64,000 bases of DNA from F22 sp963678855 (GTDB lineage Bacteria > Bacteroidota > Bacteroidia > Bacteroidales > Bacteroidaceae). The DNA is taken from the NCBI GenBank assembly GCA_963678855.1, contig OY787448.1, positions 558,001-622,000 of the forward strand. The letters run 5' to 3'. A program made the translations under genes and the position numbers. Of the stretch, positions 8,937-16,814 are shown piece by piece; within the stretch, counting starts at the first letter, position 1; each line of letters opens with the position of its first letter. A model generated the notes under the pieces. That model saw only the letters and a list, made by a program, of their open reading frames with translations, did not search any database and was not told the DNA's origin.

Positions 8937-11087
8937 ATGAAGCAGTTAATCTTAAAGAATCAGTTTTTCACCTTACTGATTGCTGCCATTCTGATGTGTA
9001 TTCCAGCATCAGCAATCGCCGGAGAAAAACAGACCTTAGGTTCTCCAGACGGTAAATTACGCATGGAGTTCAGCTTAAATGACAAAGGAGCTCCAGTTTA
9101 TTCGTTGTATTTCAACGAAAAGGTTGTCATTAAACCATCTACACTTGGTCTACAACTAGTAGCGCCAAACAAAGACCTTATGGATGGTTTTACTGTACGT
9201 GATACGAAAACATCTACATTCGACAATACATGGGAGCCAGTGTGGGGAGAAGTAAAGTCTATCCGCAACCACTACAATGAGTTGGCCGTAACGCTTGATC
9301 AAACATCGACTAAGCGTTACATCATCGTACGCTTCCGCCTATATAATGACGGACTAGGTTTCCGTTACGAATTCCCACGTCAAGATCACCTAGGTGACTT
9401 TGTGGTTCGTGAGGAGAAGACACAGTTCGCTATGACTGGCGATATGAAAGCTTGGTGGATTCCAGGTGACTACGACACACAAGAGTATCTATATACGACT
9501 AGTCGCCTTTCTGAAATCCGTGGTCATATCAAATCTCTTTCAACAGGTAATGTATCGGAAAAAAGATTTTCAGATACAGGTGTGCAAACATCTCTATTGT
9601 TGAAGACAGATGACGATATCTTTATCAACCTACACGAGGCAGCCCTTATCGATTACTCTTGTATGCACCTAGACCTAGATGATAAGAACTTTGTGTTCAC
9701 ATCATTCTTGACTCCAGATGCACAAGGAAAGAAGGGCTACTTGATGGCTCCTGCTACTTCTCCATGGCGTGTGATTATGGTCAGCGACGATGCTGCTGGT
9801 ATCCTAGCCAACAAGATGGAATTGAACCTAAACGAACCATGTAAGATAGAAGATACTTCATGGATTCATCCAGTAAAATACATCGGTGTATGGTGGGAAA
9901 TGATTACAGGTGCTAAGACTTGGTCTTATACAGATGCAACTGGTCTTAAGCTAGGCGTAACAGACTTTGCAAAAGAAAAGCCAAACGGCCGCCACGGTGC
10001 TACTACTGAGCATGTAAAATATTACATTGATTTTGCTGCAGAACATGGTTTCGACGGTGTCCTTGTAGAAGGATGGAACATCGGTTGGGAAGACTGGTTC
10101 GGTAAATCAAAAGATTTTGTCTTTGACTTTATCACTCCATATCCTGACTTTGATGTAGAAGGTATCCGTGACTATGCTAAGTCAAAGGGTGTGAAGATGA
10201 TCATGCACCACGAAACATCTGGTTCTACTCGTAACTACGAGCGTTGGATGGACGAGGCTTACCAGTTCATGAAGGACAATGGCTATGATGCTGTAAAGAG
10301 TGGTTATGTAGGTAACATCTTGCCTCGTGGCCAACACCACTATGATCAATGGACTGTAGACCACTTCTTGTATGCAGTGAAGAAAGCAGCTGATTATGAA
10401 ATCATGGTCAATGCACACGAAGCGATACGCCCTACAGGTATTGCCCGTACATATCCTAACTTGATTGCCAACGAAAGTGCACGTGGTACAGAATATGAAG
10501 CGTTTGGTGGTAACAACCCTGATCACACTGTGATTCTTCCATTTACTCGCTTGAAGGGTGGTCCAATGGATTACACTCCTGGTATCTTCGACACACAACT
10601 TAACTGGTTGGGCCATGATAACCACTCTCAAGTGATGACTACATTGGCGAAGCAATTGGCACTTTATGTGACTATGTATTCTCCACTACAAATGGCAGCC
10701 GATCTTCCTGAAAACTACATGAAGCACATGGATGCATTCCAGTTTATCAAAGATGTGGCTATCGACTGGGACGACACAAAATACCTAGAAGCAGCTCCTG
10801 GCGATTACCTTACAATTGCTCGTAAGGCTAAAGATAGTGCAGATTGGTTCGTAGGTGGTATCACAGATGAGAACCCACGTACATGCAAGATCAAACTTGA
10901 CTTCCTAGAACCAGGTGTGAAGTATGATGCAATAATCTACCAAGATGGTAAAGATGCTAATTACAAGACAAACCCTCAGAGCTACAAGATTACTAAACGT
11001 ACTGTAAGTTCTAAGACTACTTTGAAAATCTGGGAAGCACCATCAGGTGGTTTCGCTATTTCTTTGAAGAAGAAAGTTAAGAAGTAA
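8937..11087 (+). CDS. Glycoside hydrolase family 97 protein (SusB-like alpha-glucosidase)
   Basis: A 716-residue secreted glycosidase. The signal peptide ends near ASAIAG (about residue 30). The N-terminal beta-sandwich of GH97 is followed by the catalytic barrel (FDGVLVEGWNIGWEDWFG; MIMHHETSGSTRNYERWMD; GYDAVKSGYVGN; VNAHEAIRPTGIARTYPN; NESARGTEYEA). The Glu-containing motifs HHET and NESARGTE match the inverting, calcium-dependent SusB branch, which cleaves alpha-glucosidic bonds of malto-oligosaccharides in the periplasm. Retaining alpha-galactosidase members differ at these sites. No SusC/SusD pair is near, so it is an isolated enzyme here. A TAGTTTTG box at 8873-8880 may be its -7 element. 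Confidence 0.9.
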   Translation: MKQLILKNQFFTLLIAAILMCIPASAIAGEKQTLGSPDGKLRMEFSLNDKGAPVYSLYFNEKVVIKPSTLGLQLVAPNKDLMDGFTVRDTKTSTFDNTWEPVWGEVKSIRNHYNELAVTLDQTSTKRYIIVRFRLYNDGLGFRYEFPRQDHLGDFVVREEKTQFAMTGDMKAWWIPGDYDTQEYLYTTSRLSEIRGHIKSLSTGNVSEKRFSDTGVQTSLLLKTDDDIFINLHEAALIDYSCMHLDLDDKNFVFTSFLTPDAQGKKGYLMAPATSPWRVIMVSDDAAGILANKMELNLNEPCKIEDTSWIHPVKYIGVWWEMITGAKTWSYTDATGLKLGVTDFAKEKPNGRHGATTEHVKYYIDFAAEHGFDGVLVEGWNIGWEDWFGKSKDFVFDFITPYPDFDVEGIRDYAKSKGVKMIMHHETSGSTRNYERWMDEAYQFMKDNGYDAVKSGYVGNILPRGQHHYDQWTVDHFLYAVKKAADYEIMVNAHEAIRPTGIARTYPNLIANESARGTEYEAFGGNNPDHTVILPFTRLKGGPMDYTPGIFDTQLNWLGHDNHSQVMTTLAKQLALYVTMYSPLQMAADLPENYMKHMDAFQFIKDVAIDWDDTKYLEAAPGDYLTIARKAKDSADWFVGGITDENPRTCKIKLDFLEPGVKYDAIIYQDGKDANYKTNPQSYKITKRTVSSKTTLKIWEAPSGGFAISLKKKVKK

Positions 11088-11128
11088 CACAACGTACATA
11101 TAGTACAATAATTCATATTTTTGAGTGT

Positions 11129-11168
11129 AGGCGCCATATCCAAAATAATGGATACGGCGCCTCATTTT
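11129..11168 (+). terminator. Terminator of GH97 gene
   Basis: AGGCGCC(A)TATCC at 11129-11141 pairs with GGATA(C)GGCGCCT at 11150-11162 (one mismatch), followed by CATTTTTG. Confidence 0.8.
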
Positions 11169-11197
11169 TGTGTTCAAAATGCCCAATTTTTGACGAA

Positions 11198-11277
11198 GTA
11201 GATGCAACTCAAATCGCAAGCGCTTGCGATTTGAGTTGCATCTACTTGCGATTTGAGTTGCAAGCGCTTGCGATTTT
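11198..11277. repeat. Perfect 48-base palindrome plus further copies of the same unit
   Basis: Bases 11198-11245 form a perfect 24+24 palindrome centred on CAAGCGCTTG. The unit then recurs at 11246-11277 (TTGCGATTTGAGTTG, CAAGCGCTTGCGATTT). A diverged relative is found at 38044-38117. It is intergenic, between a terminator and the thioesterase promoter, and its last GTTG (11257-11260) is positioned as a -33 element for that promoter. Confidence 0.85.
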
Positions 11278-11280
11278 TAG

Positions 11281-11288
11281 TACTTTTG
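11281..11288 (+). promoter_or_regulatory. -7 element (TACTTTTG) of thioesterase gene
   Basis: TACTTTTG matches TAnnTTTG and lies 27 bases before the ATG at 11316. GTTG ends exactly 20 bases upstream, inside the palindromic repeat. Confidence 0.6.
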
Positions 11289-11315
11289 TGGTACATTTAT
11301 ATAACAATTCGAATT

Positions 11316-11768
11316 ATGGAAAAGATACACAACCCATGGCATGACCACCCAGACCATTATTGCATCGCCTGCGAACCTCGCAACCCCATGAGTCTCAATA
11401 TGGAATTTTACAGAGATGGCGATACTGTTATTTCAAAATGGATACCAACCAAAGAACTCCAAGGCTGGATGAATGTGCTCCATGGGGGTATACAAAGCCT
11501 ACTGATTGACGAAGTAGCTGCTTGGGTCATTCTTGATAGACTCAAAGTCAAAGGCGTGACCAGTAAACTTGAGGTTAAATACCTAGCTCCTGTTTATATA
11601 TCAGATGGTGAGCTTACTATCACAGGTCGTGTGCTCCGTCAACGTCGCAACCTAGTTGAGATAGAAGGCATCATTACCAAAGCTGATGGTACAGTATGTA
11701 CTAAAGGTACTGCAGTGTACTTCACCTATAATGATGAGCAAGCTAAAAATCATTCTGAATTTGGTTAA
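11316..11768 (+). CDS. PaaI-type hotdog thioesterase
   Basis: A 150-residue hotdog-fold protein of the PaaI/4HBT family, which hydrolyses acyl-CoA thioesters in the cytosol. I place the start at 11316 because the longer frame from 11253 would run through the repeat and the promoter. Visible signature: LQGWMNVLHGGIQSLLIDEVAAW, the conserved HGG turn with the acidic residue that follows in the long helix, then GVTSKLEVKYLAPV and GRVLRQRRNLVEIEG. The N-terminus has HYCIACEPRNPMSLNMEF, a Cys-rich start common in this subgroup. The substrate is unknown. It stands alone and ends in a hairpin shared with the peroxiredoxin gene. Confidence 0.85.
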   Translation: MEKIHNPWHDHPDHYCIACEPRNPMSLNMEFYRDGDTVISKWIPTKELQGWMNVLHGGIQSLLIDEVAAWVILDRLKVKGVTSKLEVKYLAPVYISDGELTITGRVLRQRRNLVEIEGIITKADGTVCTKGTAVYFTYNDEQAKNHSEFG

Positions 11769-11783
11769 TTCAGATATAAAAAA

Positions 11784-11820
11784 ATCCCCGAAAGCATCTA
11801 TCCAGTCTGCTTTCGGGGAT
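11784..11820. terminator. Bidirectional terminator (thioesterase / peroxiredoxin)
   Basis: ATCCCCGAAAGCA pairs with TGCTTTCGGGGAT (13 bp), flanked by A-rich and T/A-rich sequence for both convergent genes. Confidence 0.85.
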
Positions 11821-11838
11821 AAAACTTATCAAAAGTTT

Positions 11839-12555
11839 CTACTTTCCTAATTTACTTTTTACTTCCTCCTTTGAGAGTTCTTTTGTACAGAAGAACCAAT
11901 CATAACATTTCATATCGCCTTCCTCACCATCTACACGGGATTTAGCTACACCGCAAGAGCCAGCAGGAGGTACAATTACTTCCTTACCTGGACGCCAGTC
12001 GGCTGGTAGTGCCACACCAAAATTGTCAACTGTTTGCAGACCGATAAGCACACGCTTAATCTCGTCAAAATTACGGCCTAGTGATAATGGGTAATATAGG
12101 ATAGTGCGAATAATACCTTGTGGATCGATGAAGAACACGGCGCGAACCGCTGCTGTTGTACTCTCGTTAGGTTGAATCATACCATATTTGGATGCCACAT
12201 TCATGCTTACGTCATCAATCAATGGGAAAGTTACTTCAATATCCTTCATGCCATTAAAATCAATCTTTTCTTTGATTGTACGCAGCCAAGCGATATGGCT
12301 ATATAGACCATCGATAGACAAGCCTAGCAGTTGGCAATTCAATGCTTCATACTCCTTAATGTCTCTACCAAATGTCATAAACTCACTTGTACATACTGGC
12401 GTAAAGTCAGCAGGATGGCTAAATAGAATGGTCCATTTACCAAAGTTATCCTCTGGAAACTTCACTGGACCTTGAGTTGTTACTGCCTCAAATGCTGGGG
12501 CCTTATCACCGATGCGTGGCATCGCATGTACTTGTGCATTATTCATATCTTCCAT
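11839..12555 (-). CDS. Peroxiredoxin, 1-Cys Prx6-type
   Basis: A 238-residue thiol peroxidase of the Prx6/AhpC-TSA family with the C-terminal 1-cysPrx extension. It reduces hydrogen peroxide and organic peroxides in the cytosol. The peroxidatic cysteine lies in HPADFTPVCTSEFMTFG. The N-terminus reads PRIGDKAPAFEAVTTQGP, and DPQGIIRTILYYPLSLGRN is typical. Additional Cys near the end (GSCGVAKSR, KCYDWFFCTKEL) resemble the archaeal/anaerobe form, where C-terminal cysteines act in resolving. Start: ATG at 12555 or 12546, 9 bases apart. It has a strong promoter and is monocistronic, which fits an oxidative-stress gene of an anaerobe. Confidence 0.93.
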   Translation of the reverse strand: MEDMNNAQVHAMPRIGDKAPAFEAVTTQGPVKFPEDNFGKWTILFSHPADFTPVCTSEFMTFGRDIKEYEALNCQLLGLSIDGLYSHIAWLRTIKEKIDFNGMKDIEVTFPLIDDVSMNVASKYGMIQPNESTTAAVRAVFFIDPQGIIRTILYYPLSLGRNFDEIKRVLIGLQTVDNFGVALPADWRPGKEVIVPPAGSCGVAKSRVDGEEGDMKCYDWFFCTKELSKEEVKSKLGK

Positions 12556-12594
12556 AATGTAATAATTTAATTGTGTATTTAATTTTTGATGTTA

Positions 12595-12626
12595 CAAAGG
12601 TATGCATTTATTGGAATGAAAACAAA
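12595..12626 (-). promoter_or_regulatory. Promoter of the peroxiredoxin gene
   Basis: On the minus strand: TTTG (12623-12626), 20 bases, TACCTTTG (12595-12602). A full match to the Bacteroidota consensus, about 40 bases upstream of the start. Confidence 0.8.
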
Positions 12627-12854
12627 TAGAAAAGAACTATATACATATAGAATCGCTCTATAACATCTTTGCAAAAACATTATCAATATAGCAAAACAAC
12701 AGTAGCAGCTGATTTATAAAAAAAAAATGATTATATTAGTCCACTAATAGACGAAAGAGAAGTCTATTTTGAAAGGGTTACATATTTAAAATAAAAAAGA
12801 ACGAAAGGTTTGTATCATGTATCACTATACTACTACACACCCACATGTTTGGTA

Positions 12855-12886
12855 CTTGCACGTAAGTATATTACAGACTATCTTTG
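12855..12886 (+). promoter_or_regulatory. Promoter-like site before a gene remnant
   Basis: CTTG (12855-12858), 20 bases, TATCTTTG (12879-12886). It now drives decayed sequence at 12911-13012 and possibly the 13108 gene. Confidence 0.5.
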
Positions 12887-12910
12887 CAACAGGAATACTA
12901 AACAGGGTCT

Positions 12911-13012
12911 GCAAACACAAAAGGAAACGGCCCAGGATATCCATTTGGGCATATGGAACCAGGTATAGACGTGACTGATTTGTTTACTGCTTGGTATCCA
13001 AACCAAGACTAA
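12911..13012 (+). pseudogene. 3' remnant of an unrecognised gene
   Basis: An open frame of 33 codons with protein-like composition (KGNGPGYPFGHMEPGIDVTD, then LFTAWYPNQD) ends at a proper stop and lacks any start. It reads as the C-terminus of a deleted gene sitting just after an intact promoter. The family is not identified. Confidence 0.4.
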
Positions 13013-13107
13013 AAATGATATAATCTATAAGAAGTTCTAGGAACAATGCCTCCAAGGGTTTCTCATAGATCTACTAAATAGATATAACCACCATAAATAC
13101 AGCAGAT

Positions 13108-13575
13108 ATGGAAACAACTATTAAAAAGACTCGTGAAATCAGTCTAAAGAACGACACTTTAGATTTCACTTTTTTTGAAAACGATATCAAGCTTGAAACT
13201 ATTACCCTTCAATCTGGACCTAGTTACATCTCAGACTCGATCTTCTGTGGAGAATATCCAAAAGAAGGAGAAATAGAGAAAGCACTGAATCATATTGAGT
13301 ATGCTTTTACTAGTCAAAAGAAAGCACTTAAAAACAGTGGCGAAGTACTAGTATGCAAAAGCTCTGTACTAGCTGAGATTATGACTATTGACGAAAAAGA
13401 GATAGTAAGTCGCGAAGTAGTAGATGAAGCATTTGATAGATATATCGACTGCGCTTATGGTGAACCTGAAGCTATTCTAGGTATCTATTACACTGTATCT
13501 AAACTAGCCACACTAATGATTATTCGCTCTGCGATGTTCTATCTCGGTTTTGAGTCTATTGAAATAACTCGCTAA
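13108..13575 (+). CDS. Hypothetical cytosolic protein
   Basis: A 155-residue acidic protein that I do not recognise. It has no signal peptide and no clear membrane helix, although the last 25 residues are rather hydrophobic (VSKLATLMIIRSAMFYLGFE). The middle is helical and charged. The ATG at 13108 is preceded by an A/T-rich leader. Its neighbours on both sides are gene remnants, so it is a survivor in a decaying segment and may itself be on the way out. The promoter at 12855-12886 could transcribe it across the remnant. Confidence 0.6.
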   Translation: METTIKKTREISLKNDTLDFTFFENDIKLETITLQSGPSYISDSIFCGEYPKEGEIEKALNHIEYAFTSQKKALKNSGEVLVCKSSVLAEIMTIDEKEIVSREVVDEAFDRYIDCAYGEPEAILGIYYTVSKLATLMIIRSAMFYLGFESIEITR

Positions 13576-13592
13576 TAAAAAAGATAATAACT

Positions 13593-13852
13593 AAGAATAT
13601 ACTTATTACTGGCACTATCAACGACGTCGGCAATCAAGTAGCTATGCATCTCGCAACATATGGACTTTCTGTTTATGTAATGAACGTAAAAAGGCGTATG
13701 ACATAGCAGAGCCAATGGAGCATATTGATGTCCTTATCAATGCTGAAAACAGTAACTTTTTTTCAGTCAATAGCTCCCTTTATTCTCCCTCAAAGAGGGA
13801 AATCAGTAGAAAGGAAGGCATAACAGAAACAACTGCTATACGCAGCTTCTGA
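13593..13852 (+). pseudogene. Short-chain dehydrogenase (SDR) remnant
   Basis: The first frame reads KNILITGTINDVGNQVAMHL and goes on ATYGLSVYVMN: the Rossmann TGxxxxxG of an SDR with its first helix and strand 2. A frameshift follows, and the next frame reads AEPMEHIDVLINAENS, matching the SDR NNAG region, then SLYSPSKREISRKEG, like the YxxxK region. About 150 residues are missing. There is no ATG at the start. It is clearly broken and lies beside a broken HxlR regulator and FMN reductase. Confidence 0.6.
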
Positions 13853-13908
13853 CAAAATCTAACCTGACTCACAATACATCTCTAGAATCATCTTAAATCC
13901 CGCCGACG

Positions 13909-13981
13909 ACGGATTAGAATCTGTCCTTACACGGATTTAAATCTGTGTTGACACGGATTAGTATCCGTGCATGTAGGGATT
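13909..13981. repeat. Four palindromic units in 22-base period
   Basis: ACGGATTAGAATCTGT, ACGGATTTAAATCTGT, ACGGATTAGTATCCGT and a decayed AGGGATT begin at 13909, 13931, 13953 and 13975, exactly 22 bases apart. Each of the first three is itself a near-palindrome. Confidence 0.7.
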
Positions 13982-14000
13982 TAGAAGAGGATTTTATACA

Positions 14001-14037
14001 AATAGGGTGCGTCAAGATTTATTTAACGCACCCTATT
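14001..14037. terminator. Hairpin terminator near HxlR remnant
   Basis: AATAGGGTGCGT (14001-14012) is exactly complementary to ACGCACCCTATT (14026-14037). It lies just past the HxlR remnant's final stop on the minus strand. Confidence 0.7.
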
Positions 14038-14055
14038 CATTTACTTAATATGTCT

Positions 14056-14395
14056 CTATTCTGCATATTTAGCCATCGAGACACCCCAAGATGCCATCTG
14101 CTGAACTAGAGGTACTACAGTTTGTCCCTTTTCACTTAGGCTATATTACGCCTTTGGAGGTACTACAGGAAAGACTTCACGATTGACCAATCCTACAGAC
14201 TCCAACTCATGAGCAGTTTGTGTAAACACCTTGTTATTGTTGCCATTCATTTCACGTTGTAATTCACCTGATCTTTTAGGACCATCAATCAAATGATAAA
14301 GCATTATGCTCTTCCATTTCCCACCGATTAAATCCATTGCTAACTCTAAGGAGCAGATATATTTTTTGTTCTTAAAACAATAAGCGCTCTTACAT
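14056..14395 (-). pseudogene. HxlR-family transcription regulator with premature stop
   Basis: The minus strand encodes the HxlR winged-helix core: CSLELAMDLIGGKWKSIMLY, RSGELQREMNGNNNKVFTQT, then AHELESVGLVNREVFPVVPPKA. A TAA follows at 14146-14148, and the same frame continues with YSLSEKGQTVVPLVQQMASW to a second stop at 14056. Family members have Val-Glu-Tyr-Ser-Leu here, so a sense codon became TAA. The N-terminal part upstream of the internal Met (at 14337) is also in frame but has no ATG. HxlR regulators usually sense electrophiles or quinones and control adjacent reductases, which fits the neighbours. Confidence 0.75.
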
Positions 14396-14453
14396 TCTTC
14401 TTTATTTATCGCATTTTACTATTTTTAGGTACTATATATCCTTTACTTAGAGA

Positions 14454-14485
14454 CTTGTTTATTTGGCACGAATACACTACTTTTG
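14454..14485 (+). promoter_or_regulatory. Promoter of the monooxygenase-domain gene
   Basis: CTTG (14454-14457), 20 bases, TACTTTTG (14478-14485). It is divergent from the HxlR remnant, so an HxlR operator would be expected in the 14396-14453 gap. Confidence 0.65.
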
Positions 14486-14537
14486 CAGCACACTCCAAAA
14501 ATGGGGATTGATATTTCACTCATTTAAGTATATAATT

Positions 14538-14822
14538 ATGATTAAGATTGTAGCATCTTGCCGCATAAAGGCAGACAAAATTCAGGAATTTATCGAGGCA
14601 GCTCGCCCACTAGTTGAAGCGTCAAACAAAGAAGCTGGTTGTATCAGCTACGCTCTACACCAAGATGTAAAAGACAAACAACAATTCGCTTTTATAGAAT
14701 GCTGGAAGGACCAAGAAAGCATCGACATCCACAGTGCAAGTAATCACTTCAAAGCTGCAAGTCCTGCATTCGCAGAACTTGCTGAAAAAAAAATGATTAT
14801 CAAGGTTTACAAGGAAGTATAA
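14538..14822 (+). CDS. Antibiotic biosynthesis monooxygenase (ABM) domain protein
   Basis: A 94-residue dimeric alpha/beta-barrel protein of the ABM/YgiN-like family. I start it at 14538, downstream of the promoter, rather than at 14463, which lies within it. The pattern is typical: MIKIVASCRIKADKIQEFIE, then EASNKEAGCISYALHQDVKD, then FAFIECWKDQESIDIHSASNHF. YgiN-type members act on quinols or quinones, and others degrade haem. The location between an HxlR remnant and an FMN reductase remnant favours a quinone/electrophile role. It is the only intact member of this cluster. Confidence 0.85.
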   Translation: MIKIVASCRIKADKIQEFIEAARPLVEASNKEAGCISYALHQDVKDKQQFAFIECWKDQESIDIHSASNHFKAASPAFAELAEKKMIIKVYKEV

Positions 14823-14836
14823 GCAACTGCTTTACA

Positions 14837-15441
14837 ATGATCCCTAAATCGATTATTACAACAGCCAAGCAACTCCAAATCATGGCTAAAACGCTTAAAT
14901 AGCAAGGCGTAGAGATGGAAATCGTGCATATTGGTAATAAGAAAATTGGCGGCTGTCTAGGTTGCAATGCATTCACAAAGACGATGTAGTCAACGAGGTA
15001 CTAGCTATGGCTAAAGACATAGATGGTTTCGTACTTGGTGCTGCTGTACACTATGCAGGCATAAATGGTACAATGAAGAGTTTCTTAGATAGATTCTTTT
15101 ATGTAACCGAAGCTAATGACAGCACATTCAAAAACAAAGTCGGTACTGCTACTGTATCTGTACGTCGTACTGGTGGCTCTGCTACATACGCAGGTCTACA
15201 ATACTACTTCCCTATTTCAGGTATGCAAACAGTAGGTTCTGCATACTGGTCTGTACGTCACGGTTTTGGAAAGCTAGATGTTAATGGCGACAAAGAAGCT
15301 GTAGTATCTCTTCAAAACCAAGCTTTGCAAATGGCATATATGATCAAATCTAAAACTGCTGCTAAAGAACATGGCATCGAACTTGAGCGAAAGTCTCATA
15401 CATTTGTTAACTTTAATCGTCCAGATTTGTACGACACGTAA
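14837..15441 (+). pseudogene. NADPH-dependent FMN reductase / flavodoxin-fold protein, broken
   Basis: From the ATG at 14837 the frame reads MIPKSIITTAKQLQIMAKTL and meets a TAG where related proteins have Glu (LK-stop-QGVEMEIVHIGNKK). It then reaches the Cys motif GGCLGCNA, where a short deletion shifts the frame. The rest is open: CIHKDDVVNEVLAMAKDIDG, then FVLGAAVHYAGINGTMKSFLDRFF (flavin-binding loops), ending at 15441. The family reduces FMN or quinones with NADPH. One nonsense mutation, one frameshift and a degraded N-terminus show that it is inactive. Confidence 0.75.
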
Positions 15442-15474
15442 GACTAACACATTGAGTATAGAATAACGAATAAG

Positions 15475-15516
15475 ATAGCCGTAAACTTAATTCTCCAAGT
15501 TTACGGCTATTCTTTT
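15475..15516 (+). terminator. Terminator of the FMN reductase remnant
   Basis: ATAGCCGTAAACTT pairs with AAGTTTACGGCTAT (14 bp), followed by TCTTTT. Confidence 0.85.
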
Positions 15517-15833
15517 ATTCGAGTAATTTACAGAGTTTATTAGTGACACAAAGCATACAAACGCCTATACAAGATCAACATTAAAGTAAAAGAAACATCT
15601 AACAAACACCTCTATAACAGCACTTAAAAAAATCACCAACGAACTAAAATACCCCTACAAAGCAAAACCTATAGAAAAGTAGACTATTCCATAACCACTG
15701 AAATTCTCCGACGTCAGAATTTGCATTTGCGAACTTTTTGTCAAATCAAACATGATGATGTTTGTCTCTAAATGCTATATATTTGCCCAATACTTTAACA
15801 TAAGCAGAGGATAAAATAATGAGCATATATAAA
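15517..15833. other. Intergenic stretch, A-rich, with a -7 box
   Basis: No coding frame or known repeat is seen. TATATTTG at 15778-15785 is a likely -7 element for the gene that follows. Confidence 0.4.
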
Positions 15834-16400
15834 ATGAACAAAACAATTAGATTTTGCGTAGTAGTACTTATGTTTTGTGTTGCGTTGCCTATGGCAGCGC
15901 AGCGCAAGAAAACAATGACATACGAAGTCGGATTGAACAACACGATTATCTCCTCATACAAAGGTATGGAACCGAGAACAGGTAGCCTGTATTTCCAGAT
16001 GAGTAGAATGATAAAGAAGACACCTATTTCAATTGATTTTACTTTATCTATAAATGCCATTGATGTGGAAAAGAAACGCATAGTGCACATCATGAACGAT
16101 GATGTGGTTGAAGAAAGGCTCGTCACCTACGATGATGAACCGGCTATCTTGTCTTTTATACCCTCAGTGAATTATCACTTTTACAGAACTAAAAAAGTAG
16201 ATGCCTATGCAGGCGTTGGTGTAGGAGGATCGCTCAATATTTTTGAAGAAGATATTCTGCATGATGAATTAAGAACATACGTAACAACAATGCCTCGCGT
16301 AGGTGTTTTGTTATTTAACCACTTAAATATCTCTTTTGAATACTATGCATACTACAAAAGGTATAACAGAGGAACGTTGTCCTTAGGATATGTATTTTAA
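15834..16400 (+). CDS. Secreted hypothetical protein, probable small outer-membrane beta-barrel
   Basis: A 188-residue protein with a signal peptide (MNKTIRFCVVVLMFCVALPM, cleavage near AAQ). An in-frame ATG at 15819 would add five residues. The mature part shows alternating strands: YEVGLNNTIISSYKG, TPISIDFTLSINAID, VNYHFYRTKKVDAYAGVGVG, VLLFNHLNISFEYYAYYKRY, and it ends in an aromatic residue (LSLGYVF), as outer-membrane barrels do. The function is unknown. It resembles the outer-membrane beta-barrel domain proteins common in Bacteroidota. It is monocistronic. Confidence 0.7.
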   Translation: MNKTIRFCVVVLMFCVALPMAAQRKKTMTYEVGLNNTIISSYKGMEPRTGSLYFQMSRMIKKTPISIDFTLSINAIDVEKKRIVHIMNDDVVEERLVTYDDEPAILSFIPSVNYHFYRTKKVDAYAGVGVGGSLNIFEEDILHDELRTYVTTMPRVGVLLFNHLNISFEYYAYYKRYNRGTLSLGYVF

Positions 16401-16407
16401 AACGTAC

Positions 16408-16439
16408 GCCCCTTATTTATAAGTGCATGAATAAGGGGC
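16408..16439 (+). terminator. Terminator of the barrel-protein gene
   Basis: GCCCCTTATT pairs with AATAAGGGGC around a 12-base loop. Confidence 0.75.
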
Positions 16440-16640
16440 ATTCTATAAAAAAGAACGATTGATTCGCTTATGCACCGCCCCCATCCAATAATAGCTGCTT
16501 TGTATTGCCAAGTATCGCCTGTAGCTCGTATCACACGATAATAAGGGATGATGCAAGTGATGGAATTATTGGCTACAGCACTTCTGATGGAAGATGCACA
16601 ACGCATCACTATGCATCTGCACACCCTCTTGGATATAGTG
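16440..16640 (-). pseudogene. Probable O6-methylguanine-DNA methyltransferase (Ogt/Ada C-terminal) remnant
   Basis: The minus frame ending inside the upstream hairpin reads ASSIRSAVANNSITCIIPYY, then RVIRATGDTWQYKAAI. This lines up with the Ogt/Ada region that normally holds the methyl-acceptor motif IPCHRV. Here it reads IPYYRV, so the acceptor Cys and the His are both gone. Upstream parts of the family are absent. I take it as a degraded fragment; the similarity is short, so confidence is moderate. Confidence 0.45.
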
Positions 16641-16750
16641 GGCATTTGGATAAGTTATGAATAATCGCTAGGTCGCCATAACTCAGGATATCAAACAATT
16701 GCATAGAGAAGAGCATCAACTGATAGCAAAGCTCTTATATACTCATCTTA

Positions 16751-16793
16751 AAACATACGCTCAGCAAGTACATCCTTGCTGAGCGTATGTTTA
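16751..16793 (-). terminator. Terminator of the lipoprotein gene at 16815
   Basis: AAACATACGCTCAGCAAG pairs with CTTGCTGAGCGTATGTTT around a 6-base loop. Confidence 0.8.
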
Positions 16794-16814
16794 TATATAG
16801 AATCGAACAGACAG

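Noticed and set aside
10182..10655. 157-codon minus-strand frame inside the GH97 gene
   Set aside because: It lies antisense to a clear enzyme and has no promoter or family pattern.
13909..13981. CRISPR array
   Set aside because: The 22-base period has no room for unique spacers, units are palindromic and diverged, and no cas gene is present. No CRISPR array was seen anywhere in the window.
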